Below, in pieces: positions 1 through 9,412 of a stretch of 64,000 nucleotides of DNA. Below the pieces are notes generated by a model. It worked only from the letters and a program-made list of their open reading frames with translations. It searched no databases and had not been told where the DNA came from. The DNA comes from Rheinheimera pacifica (lineage in GTDB: Bacteria > Pseudomonadota > Gammaproteobacteria > Enterobacterales > Alteromonadaceae). The stretch lies in the NCBI RefSeq assembly GCF_900108485.1, contig NZ_FNXF01000002.1, positions 124,001 through 188,000 on the forward strand. Reading direction: 5' to 3'. Position 1 is the stretch's first letter. Each line of letters starts with the position of its first letter. The translations under genes and the position numbers were made by a program.

Positions 1-1320
1 CAGGCTTTGCAGCCGCTGTGCGGTTTCGATTAACAGTAAGTCACCGGTAGCATGGCTGCGGCTATTGTTAATGGTTTTAAACTTATCCAAATCGAGAAAC
101 AACAAGCCGACATAACCGCTATGCAGCGGCAAACCAGCCAGTGCCACCCGCAGTTGTTGTTGCAGCAGGTTACGGTTGGCCAGGCCGGTAAGCGGGTCAA
201 ACATAGCAATTTGCTGCAGTGCCGTGGTGTTGTCGGCTAACCGTTGATCCAGATGCTCCAGCTCGTAACTGAGGTTAAGTACCGACTGGCTAAACGTACT
301 TAGTTCGTCTTGCAGTAACCCAGCGGGCAATTGGCTGGCATGGCGAAACTCGTGATACCGCCGCTGTGCCAGCAACGGCAACGCAGCTGCCAGTTGTAAA
401 ATACGGCTGCTAATACGGCGGGTAATAAATAGAATCAGTACCAGCACAGCGACAAAACAACCTGCTGCCACCAATAAAATTTGCCGCTGATAGCGCTGTT
501 TATCCTGCATGGCACTGCTGACATCTTCTACCATTAACAGCTGATACGACATAGCGTTGTCAGGGTCCAGCGGAATTAAATGCAGGTAATAGCTCATATC
601 TTTCAGCGCAATAACAATGCCGTTACTGCGTAATGAACCCACTTCTATATCGTCTGGCAACTGCTGATACAACTGTCGTATCAGCTGCCGGTCAGATGCC
701 TGCAGCAGGCGGAATTGCTGCGTTATGGTCTGGCCCGGCTGGTAACTAAGCAAAGCCACTTCTGTACCCAGTGTCTGGTGCAGATTAAACAGCACTTCTG
801 TCAGCTCAGTAACCATTAGCACCACTGCAACCTCACCATCGGCATTTAGCAATGGCAAAGTCAGTAGCTTATAGCATTGTTCGTCACAGCGGATCATAGC
901 TTGCGGGCTTTGTTGCTGCAGGGTGTGTTGCACAATATCGTTACTGTGTGCGGATAACTGCGGGCTACTCTGATAAATGACCTGCTGTGCCGGGCTAAAC
1001 AGGGCCAGATGGCGTAGAGCGAAGTTAAGTTGTAATGACTCAATCTGCCCCGGCAACGCAGCAGCAAACCGGCTAAACCCCTCGCGGCCGGTCACCTGTT
1101 GCAGCTCGGCAAAGCTTTGCATCCAGGTTAATAACTGTTGATCTACTGAGCGGTTATATAATTGAAAATACTGCTGGCCTTGTGTTTTACGCAGTGCTTG
1201 CTGGCGGTTAAACTGATCATTCATATGCAGCAGCGACAGGCTGGTAAACCAGATCAGCAACAGCAGCAACATACTTAGCATCAGTAGCAGTATCTTCCAT
1301 GACAGGCTCAGATAACGCAT
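1..1320 (-). CDS. Membrane diguanylate cyclase with periplasmic sensor region (3' end cut by window)
   Basis: Reading the minus strand from the ATG at 1318-1320 gives an open frame to the window edge. The protein starts MRYLSLSWKILLLMLSMLLL, a first membrane segment. About 260 mostly periplasmic residues follow, then a second membrane segment (about residues 282-300, LLVAAGCFVAVLVLILF), a short linker and the beginning of a GGDEF domain. Recognisable GGDEF-family signatures are FDPLTGLANRNLL and LFLDLDKFKTINN. The GGDEF motif itself would lie beyond the window, so catalytic competence cannot be judged. By family it would make c-di-GMP in response to a periplasmic signal. The start lies 3 bp after the stop of the barrel gene, so the two are probably co-translated. 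An EAL domain could follow outside the window. Confidence 0.85.
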   Translation of the reverse strand, partial: MRYLSLSWKILLLMLSMLLLLLIWFTSLSLLHMNDQFNRQQALRKTQGQQYFQLYNRSVDQQLLTWMQSFAELQQVTGREGFSRFAAALPGQIESLQLNFALRHLALFSPAQQVIYQSSPQLSAHSNDIVQHTLQQQSPQAMIRCDEQCYKLLTLPLLNADGEVAVVLMVTELTEVLFNLHQTLGTEVALLSYQPGQTITQQFRLLQASDRQLIRQLYQQLPDDIEVGSLRSNGIVIALKDMSYYLHLIPLDPDNAMSYQLLMVEDVSSAMQDKQRYQRQILLVAAGCFVAVLVLILFITRRISSRILQLAAALPLLAQRRYHEFRHASQLPAGLLQDELSTFSQSVLNLSYELEHLDQRLADNTTALQQIAMFDPLTGLANRNLLQQQLRVALAGLPLHSGYVGLLFLDLDKFKTINNSRSHATGDLLLIETAQRLQSL

Positions 1321-1323
1321 CGG

Positions 1324-2508
1324 TTAAAACCTGTATGTCAGCTGTGCGGCATAAAGCTGCCAGTATTTGTGCCGGTTTGTTACCACATCAGGCAATATTA
1401 CCGGTGATAAACGGCCTGCACCCTCAACCCAGTGAATTTCCGCACTTAACCTTAAACTGCTGCTGATATCATAACTTAGTCCACCTGCTACCGATTGCTG
1501 GTAGGCAAAGTATGCCGGTACAGTACCGCCACTGTTTTTATTTAACAATTGCCCGCGCCGGTCATCTTTATTGGCTACTGAGTAATCCAGCATAGCAAAC
1601 CATCTTAACTGCGCTGAGTGGCGGTATTGTGCCATCACATAGCCGCCCTGGCCCAATTGGTCCTGGCGAAATAGTGGTGAGAAAAAACCGTCAATTTGCA
1701 GCCGTTCTTGTTGGATTTCGCTGGAAAATTCCCATTTTTCCAGTTGATAGCGCATATTCAGCATCACCCGGCTTACCGTAAAGTCAGCAGCAAAAAAAGG
1801 CTCGGTGTCAGTGGCACTGTAACTAAAGTTAGAATCCAGCAGCACCATACCAAAACTGAAGCGGCTAAGCTGTGGCTGCCAATACAGGCTGGCCTGATGG
1901 TCAAAATTCATTTTTAGTTTGCCGTCAATAACACCGCCAAGCAGCAACTCGCTTTGCTGCGTTGACACCGGCGTAGTACCGAGACTCCAGTTAAAGGTGA
2001 AATCGCCCAGGTTGTTATAGTGGCGCGCCTGCAATGCCATACCATCACTGCCTACCGCTATATCGCGAAAGGCATCAAAATACACCGATTGCGGCAACAC
2101 AATAGAAGGCCGGGTAAAAGGCACATCACGGGTACTGGAATACAGCCAATGCTGGTTTTTTATCCGCCCCAGATACAGGTTGGCTTGCAGGTCGTTACTG
2201 TTGTAGAAATACCAGTCCAGAAATAAGTAGTCCAGCCGCAAGCCCGGCGGATAACGGTTGCCGCCATCCAGATAGACCAACTGCCCGGAAAGGTGCCAGG
2301 CTGGCGCTAACCGCAGGCGGCTGTTCAGGCCCAGTTCGGTTAGCTCAGCAGAAATATCCCCGCTGCTGTTAACAAAACCGCTGTCTGGGGCCTGGATCAG
2401 GCCCTGGGCAATAAAGCCGTTCCAATCAATAGCGGCAGAAGCATCAGAGGCCGGATAAAGCCATACGCTAAACAAAGCCACTGCTGCGATATTATAGGTA
2501 TTATTCAA
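1324..2508 (-). CDS. Outer-membrane beta-barrel (porin-like) protein in c-di-GMP sensory operon
   Basis: This is a 394-residue protein with an N-terminal hydrophobic signal (cleavage near DASAA) and many alternating aromatic/polar strands. It ends in ...QLTYRF, with the C-terminal Phe typical of outer-membrane barrels. I do not recognise a specific substrate. The start is a TTG at 2506-2508: an AGGAGG ribosome-binding site lies 6 nt upstream, and the frame overlaps the last 8 bp of the preceding gene, which implies translational coupling. It sits between a small phosphate-binding-like protein and a diguanylate cyclase, so a surface-sensing or solute-gating role is possible. That is inference from context only. 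Confidence 0.75.
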   Translation of the reverse strand: MNNTYNIAAVALFSVWLYPASDASAAIDWNGFIAQGLIQAPDSGFVNSSGDISAELTELGLNSRLRLAPAWHLSGQLVYLDGGNRYPPGLRLDYLFLDWYFYNSNDLQANLYLGRIKNQHWLYSSTRDVPFTRPSIVLPQSVYFDAFRDIAVGSDGMALQARHYNNLGDFTFNWSLGTTPVSTQQSELLLGGVIDGKLKMNFDHQASLYWQPQLSRFSFGMVLLDSNFSYSATDTEPFFAADFTVSRVMLNMRYQLEKWEFSSEIQQERLQIDGFFSPLFRQDQLGQGGYVMAQYRHSAQLRWFAMLDYSVANKDDRRGQLLNKNSGGTVPAYFAYQQSVAGGLSYDISSSLRLSAEIHWVEGAGRLSPVILPDVVTNRHKYWQLYAAQLTYRF

Positions 2509-2917
2509 TGCGCACCTCCTTTACTGCCGGGTCGGCCTGATACTGCTCAACATAGCCAATGCTGCCAGGCGTAGTGCGTAACAACTCCATCATATGTGCT
2601 TGGTCTTTAGCCAGCCATGGCCGGCTGGCGGTACCAGAGAAGCTTTGTCTGTCCCAAATATTGGTTAACTGATACGGAAACAGCCGCAGCTGTTCACGGC
2701 TAAAACGTTGATGCTCGGCGCTGTCATCGGGCAACACTACAACATAGATGGGTGAGCCATCCGGCCACTGAATTTGCCGCATGGTAAAAATACTGCGTAA
2801 TTGTGCTGATGTCAGTTTATCCAGCACCACACTGTTATTGACCACAACAGTGCTTGCGGCTGCACTTTTAACGGTGCAACACCACAATACTACCGCCAAC
2901 AAGGCTAACCACCTCAT
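2501..2917 (-). CDS. Small periplasmic binding-protein-like domain protein (PstS-type)
   Basis: This 138-residue protein has a signal peptide (MRWLALLAVVLWCCTVKSAAAS) and then one half-size periplasmic-binding domain: VVVNNS at the start, LRSIFTMRQIQWPDGSPI in the middle, and PGSIGYVEQY near the end. The last two are typical of PstS-like phosphate-binding proteins, but full PstS is more than twice as long. It is probably a sensor accessory rather than a transporter subunit, since no ABC permease or ATPase is adjacent. It is the first gene of a tightly packed operon with the barrel protein (8-bp overlap) and the membrane diguanylate cyclase. Confidence 0.75.
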   Translation of the reverse strand: MRWLALLAVVLWCCTVKSAAASTVVVNNSVVLDKLTSAQLRSIFTMRQIQWPDGSPIYVVVLPDDSAEHQRFSREQLRLFPYQLTNIWDRQSFSGTASRPWLAKDQAHMMELLRTTPGSIGYVEQYQADPAVKEVRIE

Positions 2918-3080
2918 TGCCTAACCACACTGAAAATAGCTATAAACCGGGTATATGCTCTGATCACTGCAATCTGCTTATAATAGAAAAGTGCCGGTTA
3001 AAATAACGAGCACTCGGGGAAATATCATTCTAGCACAGCAGGTTACACCTTGCCGCGGGCAAAATGTAGCTGATTAAAGA

Positions 3081-4334
3081 TTATTTTGCTCTGTTAGCCG
3101 GCCGGGCTGGCGGGCGCTGGCCATCGCGATGTTCTGGCTTAGGCGCTTTAGGCTTTTTCGGTGAATACGGTTTGGTATTCAGCTTAGACGGCGGCAATAC
3201 ATTTACCGGTACAAAGCCATCCAGCATCTGGCGTGGTAATTCCTGTTTAATTAAACGCTCAATGCCGGCCAGTTCTTTGCTTTCATCGGCACACACCAGC
3301 GATACAGCATGCCCGGCAGCACCGGCACGGCCGGTACGGCCAATACGGTGCACATAATCTTCGGCAACATTAGGCAGTTCAAAGTTAACTACCTGCGGTA
3401 ACTGGTCAATATCCAGGCCACGGGCCGCGATATCGGTAGCCACCAAAGCACGTACTGCGCCGGCTTTAAAATCGGCCAGGGCTTTGGTGCGGGCATTCTG
3501 GCTTTTATTGCCATGAATAGGCGCAGCTTTAATACCGGCATTTTCTAAATGCAGGCTAAGTTTATTCGCCATATGCTTCGTTTTGGTAAAAATAAGCACC
3601 TGTTGCCAGTTATTGTCGTTAATTAACTTGGTTACCAAGGCGGCTTTGCGGTTTTTATCTACCGGGTAAATAACCTGCTCGACCCGCTCAGCGGTGGTAT
3701 TGGCCGGACTGACTGATACTTCCAACGGGTTGTTTACCAGGCCTTTAGCCAGTTTGCGGATGTCATCGGAAAAAGTGGCCGAGAACAACAGGTTCTGGCG
3801 TTTTTTCGGCAGCAGTGCCAGCACTTTTTTAATGTCGTTAATAAAGCCCATATCCAGCATGCGGTCGGCTTCGTCCAGCACCAGCACTTCCAGTTGGCTA
3901 AAGCGCACAGCATTTTGCTGGTATAAATCCAGCAGGCGGCCCGGCGTTGCCACCAGTATGTCGACGCCACGGCGCAGTGCCATCATTTGCGGGTTAATTT
4001 TAACGCCGCCAAATACCACAGTGCTGCGCAGTGGCAGGTACTTGCCATACACCGCAACGCTTTCAGCTACCTGGGCTGCCAGTTCGCGCGTTGGCGTTAA
4101 AATAAGCGCCCGCACCTGGTTAGGTTGCACCTTAGGGCCATCGGTCAGTAATTGCAGTAACGGCAGGGTAAAACCCGCCGTTTTGCCGGTACCTGTTTGC
4201 GCCGCAGCCATTAAGTCACGGCCGCCAAGCACTGCAGGAATTGCCTGCAGCTGAATAGGAGAAGGAGTGGTATAGCCCTTGTCGGCAATGGCTTTAAGCA
4301 GCGCTGCCGATAGGTTTAAATCAGTAAATTGCAT
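3081..4334 (-). CDS. rhlE: DEAD-box ATP-dependent RNA helicase RhlE
   Basis: This 417-residue RNA helicase unwinds short RNA duplexes, typically in RNA decay, ribosome assembly and cold adaptation. Visible motifs in order are: a Q motif with [11 protein letters not shown], Walker [29 protein letters not shown] in [16 protein letters not shown] in LLFSATFS, and the second RecA domain with [11 protein letters not shown] and [11 protein letters not shown] basic, proline/lysine-rich tail (about residues 385-417) follows, typical of RhlE. The gene is monocistronic. Its upstream region carries several hairpins, described separately, that could control expression. Confidence 0.93.
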   Translation of the reverse strand: MQFTDLNLSAALLKAIADKGYTTPSPIQLQAIPAVLGGRDLMAAAQTGTGKTAGFTLPLLQLLTDGPKVQPNQVRALILTPTRELAAQVAESVAVYGKYLPLRSTVVFGGVKINPQMMALRRGVDILVATPGRLLDLYQQNAVRFSQLEVLVLDEADRMLDMGFINDIKKVLALLPKKRQNLLFSATFSDDIRKLAKGLVNNPLEVSVSPANTTAERVEQVIYPVDKNRKAALVTKLINDNNWQQVLIFTKTKHMANKLSLHLENAGIKAAPIHGNKSQNARTKALADFKAGAVRALVATDIAARGLDIDQLPQVVNFELPNVAEDYVHRIGRTGRAGAAGHAVSLVCADESKELAGIERLIKQELPRQMLDGFVPVNVLPPSKLNTKPYSPKKPKAPKPEHRDGQRPPARPANRAK

Positions 4335-4591
4335 GCGATATCCCGCAGTTAATGCTGCGAAAAAAGTCTGCCGCAGCTGCAGTTGCCTCCGATACGGAGG
4401 GGCGCGCAGCTTACAGCAAAAGCGCTGTCAGCGCGAGGAGTATCCGTTATTCCTTTGCCGCAGCAACCCGCTGACTGTTCCTATTCTGACACTGGCGCAA
4501 CCGTTATAGCTTGGTTAAGCTGACTTTATAATTATTAACTACTGCAAAGTGTTACCTCTGCGGGCGTAACGCTGTCACTACCGGAGCAGGC
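4335..4591. other. Intergenic region with hairpin-rich rhlE leader
   Basis: This divergent spacer lies between rhlE (minus) and the solute-binding gene (plus). Read on the minus strand toward rhlE it contains a GCGCT/AGCGC hairpin (4422-4434), a CCTCCG/CGGAGG hairpin (4386-4400), and a CTGC...GCAG stem-loop (4368-4382) followed by a run of six T. That run makes the last one look like an attenuator or intrinsic terminator about 35 nt before the rhlE start. No coding sequence is supported. Transcription start sites cannot be placed from sequence alone, so whether these hairpins are in the transcript is inferred. Confidence 0.4.
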
Positions 4592-5317
4592 ATGAGGCTA
4601 TGGACAACAGCACTTTTACTTTACTGCTGCCCGGCACTGTCATGCCAATGGCCTGAGCTGACATTTTTAGTTGGCGTAAATAAGCCACCCTATATCGAGG
4701 TGGCAACGCAAACCGGCTATGAGCTGGAGTTATTGCAACAGGTCAGCCAAAAAATGCACCGCTGCGCCGTATTTCTGCATACGCCTAATGGCCGGCTACT
4801 GGAGCTGTTTAAGCAAGGCCAGGCTGATTTTGTTTCGCTGCAGCGCACTGTGCCGGATGGCTTTAATGCAACGGTGCCTTATATTCATTACGAAAATGTG
4901 CTGATTACCCGCAAAGATCTGCAGCCTCCGGTCAATACGCTGGCCGATTTAACCGGCAAGCGGGTACTGGCATTTCAAAATGCGCACCTGTTTTTACCGC
5001 AAGACTACGCGCAGCTGATCCCCGGCTTTGCCAGTTATCAGGAAGTGGTAGATCAGCAGCAGCTACCGGCTATGCTGCTAAAAAGCCGGGTTGATGTATT
5101 GGTAATGGACAAAAATATTTTTGAGTACTATTACCAGCAAACCGCCCCCGGTGATACCCGCCTGCAGCAACTGCCGCTGTTTGGCATTAACAGCTATCAC
5201 CTGCTGGGGCGTGATACCTGGCTGGTACAACGTTTTAATCAGGCTTTGCTGGCATTTCAGCAAAGCCCGCAATACCGGCAACTGCAGCTCAAATACTTTC
5301 AGCAGGCGGATCAATAA
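4592..5317 (+). CDS. Periplasmic amino-acid-type substrate-binding protein (SBP_bac_3 family)
   Basis: This 241-residue protein has an N-terminal signal (MRLWTTALLLYCCPALSC). The rest resembles family-3 extracellular solute-binding proteins: YELELLQQVSQKM near the N-terminus, a G(K/R)LLELFKQGQADF-like segment, LADLTGKRVLAFQNAHLF, and a C-terminal FNQALLAFQQSPQYRQLQLKYF helix. No permease or ATPase is nearby, so it may be an orphan binding protein or part of a sensory system. The ATG is preceded by GGAGCAGGC. The ligand cannot be deduced. Confidence 0.8.
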   Translation: MRLWTTALLLYCCPALSCQWPELTFLVGVNKPPYIEVATQTGYELELLQQVSQKMHRCAVFLHTPNGRLLELFKQGQADFVSLQRTVPDGFNATVPYIHYENVLITRKDLQPPVNTLADLTGKRVLAFQNAHLFLPQDYAQLIPGFASYQEVVDQQQLPAMLLKSRVDVLVMDKNIFEYYYQQTAPGDTRLQQLPLFGINSYHLLGRDTWLVQRFNQALLAFQQSPQYRQLQLKYFQQADQ

Positions 5318-5340
5318 AGCGGTTATGCTTGCGGGTGCAT

Positions 5341-5365
5341 AAAAAAGCCGCAGCAAGCTGCGGCT
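5341..5365 (-). terminator. Rho-independent terminator of the pullulanase gene
   Basis: A GCCGCAGC / GCTGCGGC inverted repeat (5347-5354 and 5357-5364) is followed on the minus strand by six T residues (5346-5341). It lies 40 bp after the pullulanase stop. The plus strand lacks a T run, so it mainly serves the minus-strand gene. Confidence 0.8.
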
Positions 5366-5404
5366 AAACACCAGGGGAACCCGGCTGATGCCGGGGTAAC
5401 ACAG

Positions 5405-8400
5405 TTAAAGTTTGGTGATTGTCATTACCGGTGCCTCCGGGTCAGTGGCATTTACGCTAAAGCGGTAAGTGCCGACTTCGGTGACATCCAGTGATAAGTT
5501 GCCGCCTTCGAACTCAAGTGTTTTGCCCTGCCCCAGAACAAAAGCACCATTTTGCGCACCATAATTCACAGTGCCCCAGTTCGCATCAGCAAACTTAAAC
5601 TGGTAGGTTTTTATCGTATTTAGTACCACATCTATACTGTAAATATCGCTGCCGATGTAAGTCATAGGGTTATCATTTGACCAAGGGGCCGGGTTCATAT
5701 CGCCCTTCAGATACACCGTAACCCCCACACCGTATGGTGGCAGCTCCTGTACGGTTAATACCGGCGCATTTTTATTAGTGGCATCAAGCACAAATACATA
5801 AGTGGCTGAGTTAGCAAAGTTCACCTGCAGGTTAGCGCCACCAGGGCTGAGTGTTTTCGCCTGTTGCAGCGTTACAGTCTGGCCATCGCCGCCCGCACCA
5901 AAATCGACCGACGACCAGTCGCCCGATGCTACTTTAAACTCATAACTGCCGGCAGTTATATCAATGGTGGCCATATAGATGCCGCTACCTTCATAGTTAA
6001 ATGCATCAACCTCACCCCAGCCATTCATGGCACCGCGAACAAACACTGTTGTAGCTTCATACGGCGGGATATCCGGTGCACCGGAGGTAGCATCGGCTGC
6101 CAGCCCTGTACCCTGTGCGCCCTGCTGTTGTTTTACAAATACCGCCATAGTTTGCGCCGGTACGGTAAAGGTGCCCTCATCTGCGCCCTGGCTAAAACTG
6201 GCTACACGTACCCTGGTATCGGCAGATGCCTGCTGAATGGGGTGTAAGTCAAAGCCTGCTGCCGTGCGCACAGTATGCGCTTGCTCTTCTGGAGTACCGT
6301 TAATCACCACCACTAAGGCATCTAACATCGGGTCCAGATCGGTTAACCCGACTCCGTCGTCAATGCTCATCACAATTAAGCCCTGGGTCTGGTTTTTACC
6401 GGTATTGTGAAAACCCACCCGCGCAATAACATCCTCAGCGCTGACCAAACGGAACAAGTTGCTGCCGGCACGGATACTTAAAAACTCTTTAAATACGTCG
6501 CTGGCAAAACGGATATCGTCTGCTGCCGGTTTGGCATTGGGGTTAGTCAGTATATTGCTGATACGCGACCAGTTAGCTTGGTTTTTCTCTGCCAGAGGTA
6601 AACCAATAGCAAAGTTATTGCTTTGCATGCTGAAATCCACATAGTTAAACCAATCGCCAGAGTCGTAGCTATCCCGGTCCATTGATTTTGAGCGCAGAAA
6701 ATCATCACCCATTTGCAAGAATGGAATACCCTGGCTCATCAGTGGTATGGCAAGCGCAATATTATGCACCCGTACCCGCTCGTCGATACTAACACCCGGA
6801 GCCAAGCCATACTGCAGCTGATCCCACAGCGTTTCGTTATCATGTTTGGAGACATAGTTAATAATATCAGCCGGTTTTTCGGCATAGCCTGCGGCCTGGC
6901 CATCCCAGTTAAAACTGGATGCAGGAGCTGCGATGCCCTGATAACTTTGCAGCACATAGTCTTTTAACGTACCGGCCAGGCCGATACGGATTAAATCCTG
7001 TTTGCGCAGATTCTCCTCTGTTGCTTTGTCGCTAAACAGTACGGCATCACGTACTTCATCGCGCAGCCTGTCGTTAAAGGTGCCAACGCCTGAGCCGGCC
7101 ATATCCTGTTGCTTGGCCTGAACAAATAAGCGGTTGTTAGTTACTTCGCCAAAGTTCCAGCCTTCACCGTAAAAGTACACATCAGGTGCTACGCTGCGCA
7201 CTATGTCACGGGTCGCCAGGATACTGTCTTTCGGGTGGTGGCCCATTACGTCATAGCGGAAGTCGTTAAAGCCAAAATCCCGCGCCAGAATCACCATCGA
7301 ATCCTGCATAAACTTCTCAAACATCCGGTGCTCAGTAGCGGTATTCTCGCAGCAGGTGGAACGCTCCATTGCGCCGCTAACCGGGTTGTAGCGGTGGTAG
7401 TAACCGGGCACGATTTTGTCGAACACTGAGGTGGTGTTCAGGCCGGAGGTGCTGGTATGGTTGTATACTACATCCAGCACGGTGCGCAGGCCAAGGTCAT
7501 TAAGCGCCTTAATCATTGCCCGCACTTCTTTAATGCGCACCACACCTTCCGGGTTAGAGGCATAGCTGCCTTCCGGGGCAATAAAATGCTGTGGATCATA
7601 ACCCCAGTTAAAGCCATCAATACCGCGGATAGCCTGCACCAGTTCCTGTGCTTTCTCGCCAAACAGCGAGTAGCCTTCCAGTACCGACAATAAGGTTGCA
7701 CCGGCACTGGTATTGCCGCATACCGGCGCGGCAGCATTTAACTGGCATAAACGGCCGACGGTATCGGTAAGCTCAATACGGCGGCTGGCATCTTCATTAA
7801 TATTGGCCTGATCGTTTAACGGCAACAGGTGAAAATGGGTTAAGCCGTTATCCGCTAAAGATTTTAAGTGTTTTACCGGTGCAGAGTCTGTTTCGGTAAA
7901 AGCCAGATACTTACCGCGGTTAGCGGCACTGACACTTTGATCACGGATTGAAAAATCCCGCACATGGCCTTCGTAAATCACGATATCTTCCGGTTTGGCC
8001 ACAGTAGGAACAGTACGCGCATCCCAGCCAGCCGGTTTTAAGTCGTCATCATCCAGGTTAACAAACTGACTGTAACGGCCATTGGTGGATACACTGAGCG
8101 AATACGGATCGGTGGCTTCGGTCGTTTCTACCTTGCGGGTTTGCGGATGATATACCGTGACTTCATAGCGATAAAATTGGCGGTCCAGCGCACTGCTGCC
8201 GGTATGGCTCCAGATACCGGTTTCGCTGTCTGCTGTCATCGCATGGGTGGCAGTAAGTGTTTTCGTCGCACTGTATATCTTCAGGTTAACACTGCGTGCT
8301 GTGGGGGCCCACACTCTGGCAGTAATATTACCGCCCTCGTAAATAATCCCTAAGCTGGCTTCATCGGCGTCGTTATCTGCTTTGGTGTACAAATCATCCA

Positions 8401-9391
8401 GCACTTTTGCCGCCTGCACCCAGGTCGCATCCAGCAGCACGTTTTCGCTGTCATACGCAGCCAGCACTAACTGGTTTTTCAGTATAGCTTTGGCTTCATC
8501 AGTGCTAAAATCTACGCTAAATGCGCTTTGCTCTGCCAGATGCGGCACTAATGCTTTTTGCTCATCGCTAAGGTTTACCGGCGTTAATGACACGGCACTG
8601 CCGGTTATTTTCTCGTCGAAATTTACGTCAAGGCTGGCATCGACAGCATAGTGCAGCTTTACCTCTGTCGCTGTTGCGGCTATCGCAGAACTCCAGACAA
8701 ACGTATGCTGATCAATCCAGTGTGCAGCAGCCCCGGCAATGCTGACACCTAACGACACCACCGGGTACTGATAAACATCCGGCTTGCCGGAGAAGGTCCA
8801 GTTCATGCGGGAGAAATCCGGCTCACCTTCCGGTTGCTGCTGGGTCAGCGGCATTTTCATGTCGGCGTCGCTTAAGTCTTTCTCATCGCCCTTGTGCACA
8901 ATAAAGTTACCGCAGGCGCCTTCAGTACCAGCGTAACCCGGTTTTAAGTTAAGTAGCCAATAAGCACCATAGTTTACATCGACACCGTTATGCACCAGGC
9001 CATTTTGCCAGGATGGCGCAACAGAGGATTGCTCATACGCATCGCAGCTTTCATTATTCCAGGTGTGTAAAATCCAACCGGTATAATTGCCATCGGGGCG
9101 TTTATAGAATAACACCGCCTGATTTGCGCCAGCCATTACCACAGGTACAGGGGCGCCAGGGTCATAGCCAATAATACAGGACTCATTATTCGCGCTGGGA
9201 AACGACGGTTTTTTGCATTTTATCGGTGGTGGATCAACACATTCTGTGCCTGTCGCATCAGGAATTTGCGGCACATTACAGGTTAGCAGCACTTCACCGG
9301 GTTTAGTTGAATCACCGCCGCCGCAGGCAGCCAGCAGTTGCACAGCCAGTGCCAGTACAGCGAGCTTTAGCAGTTTTATAGTTGTAGTCAT
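5405..9391 (-). CDS. pulA: Lipoprotein pullulanase (GH13, alpha-1,6-glucosidase) with duplicated C-terminal modules
   Basis: This 1328-residue debranching enzyme would cleave alpha-1,6 bonds of pullulan, starch or branched dextrins at the cell surface. A lipobox LAAC places a lipidated Cys at residue 23. A CBM41/PUD-like module follows (about 60-170, LFYKRPDGNYTGWILHTWN and NFIVHKGDEKDL), then N2/CBM48-like domains. The GH13 core has region I VLDVVYNHT (~640), region II DFRYDVMGHH (nucleophile Asp ~713), region III YGEGWNFGE (acid Glu ~741) and region IV SKHDNETLWD (~849). A DUF3372-type segment comes after that. The last ~210 residues are two similar modules (V(F/Y)(V/L)(R/K)G.MN at the start of each). 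It neighbours a maltodextrin TonB receptor 21 bp upstream on the same strand. Confidence 0.92.
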   Translation of the reverse strand: MTTTIKLLKLAVLALAVQLLAACGGGDSTKPGEVLLTCNVPQIPDATGTECVDPPPIKCKKPSFPSANNESCIIGYDPGAPVPVVMAGANQAVLFYKRPDGNYTGWILHTWNNESCDAYEQSSVAPSWQNGLVHNGVDVNYGAYWLLNLKPGYAGTEGACGNFIVHKGDEKDLSDADMKMPLTQQQPEGEPDFSRMNWTFSGKPDVYQYPVVSLGVSIAGAAAHWIDQHTFVWSSAIAATATEVKLHYAVDASLDVNFDEKITGSAVSLTPVNLSDEQKALVPHLAEQSAFSVDFSTDEAKAILKNQLVLAAYDSENVLLDATWVQAAKVLDDLYTKADNDADEASLGIIYEGGNITARVWAPTARSVNLKIYSATKTLTATHAMTADSETGIWSHTGSSALDRQFYRYEVTVYHPQTRKVETTEATDPYSLSVSTNGRYSQFVNLDDDDLKPAGWDARTVPTVAKPEDIVIYEGHVRDFSIRDQSVSAANRGKYLAFTETDSAPVKHLKSLADNGLTHFHLLPLNDQANINEDASRRIELTDTVGRLCQLNAAAPVCGNTSAGATLLSVLEGYSLFGEKAQELVQAIRGIDGFNWGYDPQHFIAPEGSYASNPEGVVRIKEVRAMIKALNDLGLRTVLDVVYNHTSTSGLNTTSVFDKIVPGYYHRYNPVSGAMERSTCCENTATEHRMFEKFMQDSMVILARDFGFNDFRYDVMGHHPKDSILATRDIVRSVAPDVYFYGEGWNFGEVTNNRLFVQAKQQDMAGSGVGTFNDRLRDEVRDAVLFSDKATEENLRKQDLIRIGLAGTLKDYVLQSYQGIAAPASSFNWDGQAAGYAEKPADIINYVSKHDNETLWDQLQYGLAPGVSIDERVRVHNIALAIPLMSQGIPFLQMGDDFLRSKSMDRDSYDSGDWFNYVDFSMQSNNFAIGLPLAEKNQANWSRISNILTNPNAKPAADDIRFASDVFKEFLSIRAGSNLFRLVSAEDVIARVGFHNTGKNQTQGLIVMSIDDGVGLTDLDPMLDALVVVINGTPEEQAHTVRTAAGFDLHPIQQASADTRVRVASFSQGADEGTFTVPAQTMAVFVKQQQGAQGTGLAADATSGAPDIPPYEATTVFVRGAMNGWGEVDAFNYEGSGIYMATIDITAGSYEFKVASGDWSSVDFGAGGDGQTVTLQQAKTLSPGGANLQVNFANSATYVFVLDATNKNAPVLTVQELPPYGVGVTVYLKGDMNPAPWSNDNPMTYIGSDIYSIDVVLNTIKTYQFKFADANWGTVNYGAQNGAFVLGQGKTLEFEGGNLSLDVTEVGTYRFSVNATDPEAPVMTITKL

Positions 9392-9412
9392 TATTCTTGC
9401 TCCAAAATCCGG

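Noticed and set aside
3694-4254. 186-residue frame opposite rhlE
   Set aside because: It is a shadow of the helicase frame; composition is Ser/Ala-rich and no motif is seen.
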